From: Nematostella vectensis
Taxonomy: Eukaryota > Cnidaria > Anthozoa > Actiniaria > Edwardsiidae
Direction of reading: 5' to 3'
Assembly (NCBI RefSeq): GCF_932526225.1
Contig: NC_064041.1
Coordinates: forward strand, 9,594,813 to 9,654,812
Length of the DNA stretch: 60,000 nucleotides
Part shown: positions 49,401-53,535 of the stretch, piece by piece
Layout of the letters: each line of letters opens with the position of its first letter
Position numbering within the stretch: position 1 is the stretch's first letter
Translations under genes and position numbers: made by a program
The notes under the pieces: generated by a model
What the model saw: the letters and a program-made list of their open reading frames with translations, nothing else
Database searches by the model: none
Told to the model about the DNA's origin: nothing

Positions 49401-50115
49401 CTGTGAGCTTTATTAGTGGGAGAATGATTTACAGTCTTAACTTGTTTAATTGCGTCGTTTCTTCTGCGCAGGCTCTTGTCCAGTCATGAAGCGCATGTCA
49501 TGCCTCAACTTACTCTACTCGTTCCCATGCCGCACGGACGACGACTGCTTTGAAAGCGGAATGAAGTGCTGTCCGACACGCTGCTCCTACGGCAAGACCA
49601 TGTGTATACCGAGAGGTAGGTATCTAACTATCCCAAAAATTTTATACCATTCCGCTGATGTACTTACTCACCTTGATATTGGTGTATCATTTGCTTGGTT
49701 TTCCTCACACAATAATGTATGTATTTACCTTGATATTGGTGTATCATTTACTTGGTATTTCTCACACAATAATGTATATATTTTCCTTGATATTTATGTA
49801 TCATTTGCTTGGCTATCCCTCTCACACTATATGCCATTCAGCTGATGTATACAGTATACCTTGATGTTTGTAAATAATTTGTCTGGCACCTTTTGCACAA
49901 AATGTGTTATTCCATACATGTATTTACTTGGATGTTCGTGTGACATATGGTTGTTTTTCCCTTCTTCAGTTTCTGCCGTGTGTCCACTTCGAACGCCTTA
50001 CTACACGGGCTTCACTTCATGTAAAGACTCAAGCGACTGCGGCAAAGGAGCCGTTTGCTGTTTAGATATGGCCGGCAGACATTACTGTAACCGCATTACC
50101 AAAGTAGCAGCATAA
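22440..50115 (+). CDS. ADAMTS-type secreted metalloprotease with TSP1, CUB and WAP domains
   Basis: 35 exons, all GT/AG and phase-consistent: 22440-22523, 23905-23983, 24394-24722, 25319-25499, 25587-25768, 27458-27544, 27847-27971, 28402-28551, 29382-29510, 29975-30134, 31724-31825, 32795-32946, 33645-33708, 34136-34244, 35227-35351, 36104-36353, 37497-37689, 38323-38527, 38784-38946, 40003-40141, 40368-40431, 41494-41674, 42415-42574, 43260-43444, 44275-44364, 44863-44955, 45350-45400, 45489-45548, 45773-45838, 46051-46215, 46582-46629, 48558-48626, 48997-49077, 49472-49615, 49970-50115. Total 4611 nt, 1536 residues. Order: signal peptide, prodomain, zinc protease with intact HETGHSMGINHD, disintegrin-like, TSP1, Cys-rich, very short spacer, three TSP1, two CUB, about 240-residue linker, two WAP-type domains. 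Two CUBs recall vertebrate ADAMTS13; WAPs are not part of that protein. Likely an active extracellular endopeptidase. No AATAAA is seen in the first 500 bases after the stop. Confidence 0.92.
22949..23110. mobile_element. TIR element, CAGGCGCGTACCCAGG family
   Basis: Left end CATGCGCGTACCCAGGATTG, right end CCCCTGTGTACGCGCCTG. A G run follows the left end and a C run of about 17 precedes the right end. It lies in intron 1 of the ADAMTS gene. A minus-strand ORF reading QARTQGGGGG comes from this end. Confidence 0.75.
23282..23375 (+). repeat. Probable LINE 3' tail
   Basis: TTATTTGGAACTCATCCCAT, then CAATCTGTGTAAGGACC and AAATAAATAGTATGTATG, ends in a short (GTAT)n run. This layout is typical of LINE 3' ends with a microsatellite tail. 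No coding part remains. Confidence 0.4.
23426..23541. mobile_element. Minimal TIR element, GTGTCCGTTAAATACCCT
   Basis: AGTGTCCGTTAAATACCCTA at the left is mirrored by TAGGGTATTTAATGGACACG at the right, with about 75 bases between. It lies in intron 1 of the ADAMTS gene and has no coding capacity. Confidence 0.7.
25587..29510 (+). CDS. ADAMTS exons 5-9: zinc metalloprotease domain
   Basis: Residues about 224-448. RLVR early in exon 5 is a minimal furin motif, followed by AEKYIESLVVVDPKMANFHG, the usual start of a reprolysin (M12B) domain. Exon 8 ends within the active site (HETGH) and exon 9 continues SMGINHDGGDC, giving an intact HExxHxxGxxHD motif with the catalytic Glu and three zinc-binding His. 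The Met-turn is in ENVMSTFAPG. SSCSRNYLKQFL matches the end of the domain. The enzyme is predicted to be active. The exon 8/9 junction cuts the zinc motif, so correct use of the exon 8 donor, which lies in a tandem array of donor copies, is essential for activity. Confidence 0.92.
25858..26475 (+). mobile_element. tRNA-derived SINE, apparently split by about 300 bases
   Basis: A tRNA-like A box (GTGATAGCTCAGTGTTACGG) lies at 25861-25880. The matching anticodon-arm and B-box region (CTCACCGCTGTGGCCCAGG, GGTTCGAATCCTGGC) appears only at about 26200-26236, followed by a SINE body to about 26475. Contiguous SINEs of this kind would have these parts next to each other, so about 25891-26190 looks inserted. 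It lies in ADAMTS intron 5. Confidence 0.5.
28190..28385. repeat. 57-bp tandem repeat upstream of ADAMTS exon 8
   Basis: Three to four diverged units of about 57 bases share GTCCTTATTAAGGGGGTTCA and GGAGACACATTGGTGTATCT. The last unit ends about 15 bases before the exon 8 acceptor. Confidence 0.75.
28540..29236. repeat. 40-bp minisatellite made of copies of the exon 8 splice donor
   Basis: Exon 8 ends GAGACTGGACACAG|GTAAACC. About 17 units of roughly 40 bases follow, each containing GAGATAGGACACAG-GTAAACCAC plus GGTGATGGGCATGGCAG. The exon/intron junction is the first unit of the array, and most units keep an intact ACACAG|GTAAAC donor. The exon part includes the last codons of the zinc motif in the true copy (GAG ACT GGA CAC). 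The apparent minus-strand ORFs (PITVVYLCPIS repeats) are by-products. Confidence 0.92.
29975..33708 (+). CDS. ADAMTS exons 10-13: disintegrin-like domain and first TSP1
   Basis: Exons 10-11 (residues about 449-536) give LYDKDQQCQLAYGQEAKFC, VCVKLWCEVP and TDGTSCGEGK, the conserved disintegrin-like/ADAM-CR pattern. Exon 12 continues WCKRGHCVA and then WSEWSENYSRCSRSCGGG, the central TSP1 repeat, with exon 13 supplying its last cysteines (KHCAGADREYKLCNVD). The WxxW motif can be a C-mannosylation site and CSRSCGG an O-fucosylation site by family knowledge. The intron between exons 10 and 11 contains the exon 10-derived 69-bp array, a SINE and the hammerhead motif. Confidence 0.9.
30116..30472. 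repeat. 69-bp array at the exon 10 donor, each unit with a donor and an acceptor
   Basis: Exon 10 ends GCAAAGTTCCTAGAC|GTGAGT. The unit (starts at 30121, 30190, 30259, 30328, 30397; period exactly 69) comprises AACAAAGTTCCTAGAA, then GTGAGTTTCTAAATCGACC, then TTTGTATCTTACAG, then TTCAGGG. Each unit thus looks like a 23-base mini-exon plus a 46-base mini-intron bounded by GTGAGT and TTACAG. In the coding frame the first unit meets TAA right after the donor, so retention would truncate the protein. Confidence 0.92.
30483..30660 (+). mobile_element. tRNA-derived SINE
   Basis: GGTGGCGCTGTTGGCAGAGCG resembles a tRNA A-box region and GGGTTCGATTCCCGG is a strong B box (RNA polymerase III internal promoter). 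The tRNA-like fold is interrupted, and the body continues TTTTTCTCCGGGTTCTCTGG, as in metazoan SINEs. It is not a functional tRNA gene. It lies in ADAMTS intron 10, directly after the 69-bp array. Confidence 0.7.
30781..30835 (-). ncRNA. Type I hammerhead ribozyme motif with palindromic stem III
   Basis: Read on the minus strand from 30835 to 30781: stem I strand GGC-UAUG-CCAUG, core CUGACGA, stem II GUCC with loop UAAAAA and GGAC, core GAA, stem III ACAG-CUGU (self-complementary, no loop), cleavage nucleotide C, and stem I return strand CAUGG-UU-GCC. All core residues (CUGANGA, GAA plus A15.1-U16.1, H17=C) are present, and both halves of stem I pair around an internal loop (UAUG/UU) that could contact loop II. 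The loopless stem III is known from hammerheads that work as dimers, as in Penelope-like elements and animal retrozymes. Predicted cleavage is after the C that precedes CAUGG. It is antisense to the ADAMTS transcript. Confidence 0.8.
30836..30891 (+). ncRNA. Inverted, degenerate second hammerhead copy
   Basis: The plus strand repeats GGCUAUGCUAUG, CUGACGA, GUCC-UAAUAA-GGAC and GAAA. The stem III (AAAG/CUGU) and the returning stem I strand (CAUUUC) pair poorly, so this copy probably does not cleave. With the minus-strand copy it makes a near-perfect palindrome centred on about 30839. Confidence 0.6.
31030..31270. repeat. Dispersed repeat with internal CTATTTCTAAGAGGGTGTC units
   Basis: Imperfect units of about 60 bases, each with a (C)TCTTAGGGTTAAAAA-like and a CGACAAGCTGCTATTTC-like part. 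A relative is at about 57085-57290, which shares CTAAGCGGGTGTC and TTCTGTTGACC. It lies in ADAMTS intron 10. Confidence 0.5.
31851..32092. mobile_element. Intact TIR element, about 240 bp
   Basis: AAAGCCGCATTGTCACCAGT-TTACTTCC at the left and its complement GGAAGTAAACTGGTAACAAT-GCGGCTTT at the right form nearly perfect 28-base arms. The copy at 19361-20540 is the same family, interrupted by another element. It sits just after ADAMTS exon 11. Confidence 0.85.
32412..32698. mobile_element. TIR element packed with CACGATTCACGA motifs
   Basis: Ends GCAAGGGCGGTAAGGGGG and AACCCTTACCGCCCCTGC are inverted copies. Inside are many variants of ATCACGATTCACGA (e.g. near 32527, 32557, 32630). No ORF is present. 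It lies in ADAMTS intron 11. Confidence 0.7.
34136..36353 (+). CDS. ADAMTS exons 14-16: cysteine-rich domain and reduced spacer
   Basis: Exon 14 begins CSISEVDFRNYQCQEKDSQM, the start of the Cys-rich module. Exon 15 begins at 35227 after TTCTCTAG; this start restores the frame and gives NRCILGCFIKNTGLGFAFG and VVDGTDC. Exon 16 has VGCDGVIDSRAVIDRCGVCD, the conserved end of the Cys-rich region. In typical ADAMTS proteins a spacer of more than 100 residues follows. Here only about 45-60 residues (Ser/Asn/Lys-rich, then GGGLLVTAISVLKNLGYDVD) precede the next TSP1, so the spacer is lost or replaced. The exon 15 donor (AAG|GTAGCC) is weak. Confidence 0.85.
34423..34845. mobile_element. GACTACCGACA-motif element, short copy
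   Basis: Starts CAGGGTCTGGATGGGGTTAA and ends near CATGCAGACCCATG, an imperfect inverted match to its start. Clusters of (A/T)GACTACCGACA occur in the same orientation near both ends. The longer relative is at 40661-41450. Confidence 0.7.
34970..35146. mobile_element. TIR-family fragment with C runs
   Basis: AAGTCCGACAATAAACGTCC-CGTGAAGAT is the inverted form of sequence at about 4246-4275. The right end CCTGGGTACGGGCCTG closes the element after two C runs. It is a partial copy of the 4118-4431 family, inverted, in ADAMTS intron 14. Confidence 0.65.
35423..35712. repeat. 96-bp tandem repeat, three copies
   Basis: Unit GTATACCACAGTTGCCACTA followed by CTCCATAGCTCTAGCCC and GTAACTCAAACCCTCGG; starts at about 35435, 35531 and 35627. 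It lies about 80 bases inside ADAMTS intron 15 and does not span the junction. Confidence 0.85.
36483..36667. mobile_element. TIR element, CAGGCGCGTACACAGG family
   Basis: Left end CAGGCGCGTACACAGGGGGG, right end ATCCTGGGTATGCGCCTG, with C runs inside both ends. It lies in ADAMTS intron 16. The phantom peptide QARTQGG on the plus strand comes from the left end. Confidence 0.75.
37030..37222 (+). repeat. Possible LINE/SINE 3' tail ending in (ATT)n
   Basis: GTTGAAATAAACGAGC is followed by a (ATT)n run at about 37195-37222, the layout of a retroposon 3' end. The upstream part, from about 37030, is not recognised. Confidence 0.35.
37497..38946 (+). CDS. ADAMTS exons 17-19: three C-terminal TSP1 repeats
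   Basis: Exon 17: FYWAVEKTGCSVSCGGGAER to CNRQPCPP. Exon 18: WKAEGWEDCTRTCNGGNRTR to CNTVPCLP. The end of exon 18 plus exon 19: PEWVAQPFGP, then CSTVCGRGEQTRTVKCMKAD, to YCNVHNPCPG. The second and third repeats keep a W and the CxxxC start, although the Trp pattern is reduced. The repeats probably mediate substrate or matrix binding. Both ends of exon 19, and the acceptor side of exon 18, are next to tandem arrays built from junction-like sequence. Confidence 0.9.
37885..38335. repeat. About 66-bp array on the acceptor side of ADAMTS exon 18
   Basis: Four to six units share ACCATTAAAATGCTGACTTT and TTCTGTCTCCCGTCTATAG. The last unit ends in the real acceptor (CTACATTCTGTCTCCAG|ATGG). Several units therefore carry a polypyrimidine-AG that resembles the acceptor. 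Earlier units (before about 38040) are more diverged. Confidence 0.75.
38630..38797. repeat. About 47-bp array spanning the exon 19 acceptor
   Basis: TTTCGTCTAG|TGCTCTACT occurs near 38635, 38681 and 38729 and then as the true acceptor/exon start TTTCGTCTAG|TGTTCTACTGTA at 38784. Each unit copies the acceptor plus about the first 12 bases of exon 19. Confidence 0.9.
38929..39660. repeat. 25-bp minisatellite made of copies of the exon 19 donor
   Basis: Exon 19 ends AACCCCTGTCCAGGGGAGG|GTGAGT. Some 28 units follow, each with GGAGG|GTGAGTAACCCCTGT. From about 39340 a longer higher-order unit includes GAAGGATATGTCCAGGGGAG. Most units keep GTGAGT. Minus-strand PPLDRGYSPS ORFs are by-products. Confidence 0.92.
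40003..43444 (+). CDS. ADAMTS exons 20-24: two CUB domains
   Basis: CUB1 (exons 20-22, residues about 957-1084): CGGELKSDTGELSSPNFPAN, ECIHSISVSPGKVIKLDFH, a short exon 21 (SSSDKCSGDFVKV), then FISTGNNMCVKFFSDESQSG and GFKASF. CUB2 (exons 23-24, residues about 1085-1199): CGAILTAPIGLITSPNYPES, NCDDDYLMFHDNTG, RLCGGQIPDAF, KSGFVATY. The pattern C...SPNYP...C...F is diagnostic. CUB domains mediate protein interaction, often Ca-dependent. Exon 24 sits between two inverted copies of about 200 bases. Confidence 0.9.
40661..41450. mobile_element. GACTACCGACA-motif element, long copy
   Basis: Starts CAGGGTCTGGATGGGGTTAA like the 34423 copy and ends with ACCGACAAATTATGGAAATT plus TTAACTGACTACCGACATG. 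The terminal motif clusters match the short copy; the middle is about 350 bases longer. It occupies most of ADAMTS intron 21. Confidence 0.7.
42985..43190. repeat. Left arm of an inverted repeat flanking ADAMTS exon 24
   Basis: Contains CTTTGAACATTTGAAAATTG, ATATGTTGGTTTACAT and CAAGCTTACCGAAGTTAACC, then AGACCTTATT. The complementary arm is at about 43495-43700, beyond exon 24. Confidence 0.9.
43461..43885. repeat. Right arm of the exon 24 inverted repeat plus a second foldback
   Basis: About 43495-43700 is the inverted copy of 42985-43190 (GGTTAACTTCGGTAAGCTTG, ATGTAAACCAACATAT, CAATTTTCAAATGTTCAAAG). The stretch also has its own ends: CGGAACGACAGAGCAAAAAA at about 43478 and the inverted TTTTTTGCTCTGTCGTCCG near 43850. 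It may be one TIR element sharing a subsequence with the left arm. Confidence 0.8.
44275..49077 (+). CDS. ADAMTS exons 25-33: long disordered linker
   Basis: Nine small exons (48-165 nt), all phase 1 at both ends, encode about 240 residues without cysteine. They are rich in Ser, Asp, Glu, Lys, Pro and Thr (for example SASGSGVTPPASYK, GSKPPSKAAEGKGE, DDDGSATSDTESSSDEQTSD), with short amphipathic segments such as VKLLQETIDNIKKQGLLEDV. I recognise no domain. Uniform 1-1 phase means any of these exons could be skipped or gained without a frameshift, so alternative splicing of linker length is plausible. Each exon was placed by GT/AG plus phase only, so individual exons are less certain than the domain exons. 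Confidence 0.75.
44474..44640. repeat. Single-copy relative of the 75-bp minisatellite
   Basis: GGGCGGTAGCAGGGAGTGGA, GCACTGGGGGGCACGTG, CCAATATTTTCTAGAATTAC and AAATGACCAGTAGGGGCG follow the same order as one 75-bp unit and the right flank of the array at 3700-3810 (GACCAGTAGG, CTAATATTTTCTT, TTTCTGTATTGTG). This is a dispersed repeat without tandem amplification, in ADAMTS intron 25. Confidence 0.8.
45130..45292. repeat. GAT-rich microsatellite
   Basis: Imperfect (GATGAT)n/(GATAAT)n tract in ADAMTS intron 26. It yields an apparent Asp-rich ORF that is not coding. Confidence 0.9.
46811..47130. repeat. 46-bp minisatellite, seven copies
   Basis: Units start at 46811, 46857, 46903, 46949, 46995, 47041 and 47087, each GGAGGTTCTGTGAAGTAGTT then CCCCAACATTTTCCTTGTCC. 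Copies are virtually identical. Since 46 is not a multiple of three and all three minus frames lack stops, the array gives long ORFs in three frames. It lies in ADAMTS intron 31. Confidence 0.95.
49472..50115 (+). CDS. ADAMTS exons 34-35: two C-terminal WAP-type domains
   Basis: Exon 34 encodes GSCPVMKRMSCLNLLYSFPC, RTDDDCFESGMKCCPTRC and KTMCIPR: eight cysteines in the WAP four-disulfide order (CP, C, C, DxDC, KCC, C, C). Exon 35 gives VCPLRTPYYTG, SCKDSSDCGKGAVCCLDMAG and HYCNRITKVAA, then stop. It has only six cysteines, lacking the second and seventh of the WAP set, so one disulfide is missing. WAP domains include inhibitors of serine proteases and antimicrobial proteins; whether these inhibit anything is unknown. 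One domain per exon with phase 1 boundaries suggests origin by exon duplication or shuffling. Confidence 0.88.
49671..49850. repeat. 57-bp tandem repeat after the WAP1 exon
   Basis: CCTTGATATTGGTGTATCAT units start at 49671, 49728 and 49785, with CTCACACAATAATGTAT between. It lies wholly inside ADAMTS intron 34. Confidence 0.85.
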
Positions 50116-52389
50116 CCTGTCAGAATATGAGTTAAGCTTTATATTATATGACTATATTGCTAGCAAGGAAGTATAAAGTATACATACTATAACTTTAGAA
50201 GAAAAAAAGGCAAATAAGTCGGCCGAGTAAGGTCCACGAGTGATGGATAATAATCAAAGCCCTGTATACATATTCCCCGCATCGACATGGGGGGCACAGC
50301 TGTTTCAGGTAACACGGAAACTTTGTCGTTAAAACAATCAGCGGCACACTTTGTGTGTTGCTACAGTGCCCAGTTTCCCCGCTTCGCCATTTCGCACACG
50401 TGACAAGAGTTTATTTTTTGCTGCAGCTTTTGCATTGTAAAAAGCAAATCACTTACACATTTCTTGGACATACGTATGACACATTATTTTACTCAGTGAA
50501 TACACCTGTTTGAAAGAATAATATTTCCAGTGAAAAAAATGGCAAACTGCGCTTTTAAGACCGACCGCTGAAGTTTTTACTATTAATAATGATGATTTAC
50601 CTTAAATCGAATTATATTTTTATTCCCTCAATGGGGTGACCGAAATTTATAAAATCTTTGAATTAAAACTGTTCAAATTTCTAACATAAGTTATAGTTTT
50701 GCTGAATTTCAAATATATTTTGATTAAAGTAGTCTGTCTAAATAACATATAACTTACAATATGTGAAATTATGATAACTTCCAATAGATTTTACCTTTAG
50801 GTTACAATTTACCAAATCTGGTTGTAATCTCATCTTGACTGTATTTCCTTCTATAGAATACCTTGCCAACATACCGTACGACCGGGGTTTCACTTTATCT
50901 TATGCTTATACAGTATATAAAAGACTAGCGGCTAGTCAGGGTCGGGGATAGCTGAGTCCCTTAGCCACCCGTGTGAGCGAGAACACGGTTTCCATTTTAA
51001 TGCAAAAAATAGTAAAATAGAAATAGCGTAAAATAGAAAAAACAGATGTATAATATACCAAATGACACGATATTTTAGTAATAAAAATGACCGATAAATA
51101 ATATTGTTTGGCGTCTATTTGCGCGGAGGGGTGGGGGGTGGGGAAGGGTGTGCTTCCAGGCAGGGTGGGGAATTTTCGGGAAGGAATCTTTTATGAAACA
51201 CAGGTTAATACTCTTTGGCACAACAAACGGTCTGTTTATTTTTTCATAAACAAGCGATGGATGTCGAGGGATATGATAGAATAAAATGTTTCCCCAGTTT
51301 TCATTGACATTTGACAATTAGGTGCTAGATACATAAAATACTTTTTTATTTTTACAAAAAATTAGTAAAAGGTTACTCATTTCTATGTAATTGCTTACAA
51401 AGTCTCTCAAACAATTATAGCGTCATCCACTGGTATTGTGAGTCTTATTACAACAGCTTTCGCTCTGAAGCTAGGGATGCGGATTTGGAAGTCGGGTGAT
51501 AGCGTATTTCCTAGCCTTGAAATTTTACCACATTTGGACCGTGTGACAAGATGAAAAAATAATTTCAATTCCTTAACCCATAAAGGAAATTCCTTAATTC
51601 CAGGGTACAGGCACATTTCGAGAGCGTATGATCCACAACCTCATAACCATCACAGTCATCATCGTCAATTACAACCTCCAACAGCAACCATATTATATCA
51701 TTGCTGTTATCACCACAATCATATCATTATCATCATTATGAGGATCATCAAATTCACCGCCTTTATTATCATTATTTGAACGAGAAAAAAGGTATCGAAA
51801 AGTACTCGGTAGTTCTGGTCACATACGTCAATAATCTAATATATCGTTCTTACCCTTCGTCAATAAACGTAAGATGCGGCTATGTGTTTGGGCTTCCTTT
51901 GGTGGTGACGTAGCATGAATCGGCATGCACGCACATCCAGGGGCTCATTTATTCCGACGCGGATCGGGTACTCACCGATTAGAGATTGTATACCGTATAC
52001 GCACGTTTTTGCCCTTACGAGCTTATAGAATTTTAGGGTCGCGAGGGGGGGAGGGCAGGGGGAGGTGGCGATAACCAAAAGCGGTGCGCTTTTAAACTTA
52101 TATTTCAGTTCTATCTAGAAAAATAAATAAAAAATTCATGCTCGATTTTGGACAGTAAATGTTTAGCTCATCTAGAGACTCGCAATCTTGCGTTCGATCA
52201 TTCTTATTTAATGTTTTGGATGGGGTAGGGCTCTTATTTAGAGGTGGGCGCTAAAATGAGCATTTTCGTTATACAGGACTTTTACGAATACTGACCAAGT
52301 ATCGTTACCCCCAGTGCTTTATGGGTAACACACGGCTGTATCCTGGTCTCTGAATAACATGTGAACGTTTACAGGCACATTAAAAAGAA

Positions 52390-53160
52390 TTCTACAGCTT
52401 TCCAAACCTGGGAGCTGGATTTATTTATGCTTTTCTTTTTTTTTGCTTATTAGCGCCAGGCTAGCTTACAGCAAAGTACCCTGTATTATACTGTCGCAAA
52501 TGGCAGACTTAAAGCATACATATACAAAGCTTTGTTTATTCCGATTAATCTTTTCAATATTACGAGGTTCTGTTAATGCTACAGCTTTCCAAACCTGGGA
52601 GCTGGATTTATTTATGCTTTTCATTTTTTTGCTTATTCATTTGATACCCATGAAGCCCTGTAGGGTACGACACATGGTTCCCAAAGTCCAACCATGTTTG
52701 CATTAGGCGTACAACAAAAACGCTTGTGGGGCTATGGTGGGCGCTATTTGCTTTTGTAAATTCTGTAGATCCTGTACCGAGTTGATTGACTTCTACTTCC
52801 GTAAGCAATGTACACATAAGAAAGGTCTGCACGTACAGATTGACCGCTACAGCCGTCATGAAGTAAACAAAACAGAAGAATTTAGTTATGTCATTAGACA
52901 ATACGCAAGTCAATGGAATCTACTTCTTAAGAGCTCAAATCAGGGATATATTGTCAAAGATAACTCTATGTATTATCTATAGTATTATTCTGAAAGTCTC
53001 GTAGAGCTCCAGGCTAGCTTACAGCAAAGTACCCTGTATTATACTGTCACAAAATGGCAGACTTTTATGCTTTAAAAAGCATACATATACAAAGCTTTGT
53101 ATATTCCGATTAATCTTTTCAATATTACGTGGTTCTGTTAATAAATATGTATATGGGAAT
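52390..53160. repeat. Partial direct duplications
   Basis: ACAGCTTTCCAAACCTGGGA with about 50 bases downstream occurs at 52393 and 52581. CCAGGCTAGCTTACAGCAAA through TTCAATATTACG(A/T)GGTTCTGTTAAT occurs at about 52455-52575 and 53010-53142. Differences are few. A 249-nt ORF (52734-52982) lies between and is not recognised. Confidence 0.75.
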
Positions 53161-53372
53161 GGACTAAATAGAAAATTAGTGATATTGCGTTTCTTGGTCT
53201 GAAGTCCTTTTTTAATCCGCGTTAACTAAATAAAAAAGGACTGTGTATGCCCATGAGGTAACTTGAGCTCGCTTATACACACTGATTAATTCAAGCATGG
53301 CACGGTACTAGTATTAGACTACATTTAGCCAATAGGAGTCGAGTATTTCTACGAAGGGTGGGACCACTTACC

Positions 53373-53410
53373 AATTATAAGAAAGGACACAGCTCACTCT
53401 GAAGGTATAA
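53373..53410 (+). promoter_or_regulatory. Possible core promoter of the EMI-EGF gene
   Basis: AATTATAAGA at about 53371-53380 followed about 25-30 bases later by CTCACTCTG, an initiator-like sequence, some 130 bases upstream of the ATG at 53536. The TATA match is imperfect. Confidence 0.3.
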
Positions 53411-53535
53411 CTCTAGGGATACGCAGTCTCATACAGTTCAAAAGAAACGGCTTTAAAAACAGGGGTGTTTGTTCTAAAGAGAGCAAAGGGGGGGGACGAA
53501 AAAGAGCTGATCGAGTTCAAACGATTCCTCTGCTG

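Larger units (their letters stand above)
50116..53535. other. Intergenic region between ADAMTS and the EMI-EGF gene
   Basis: Contains the ADAMTS 3' UTR (end not determined), AT-rich sequence, a (CAT)n-like tract at about 51700-51740 and the partial duplications at 52390-53160. No ORF shows recognisable similarity. The right end carries the presumed promoter of the EMI-EGF gene. Confidence 0.55.
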
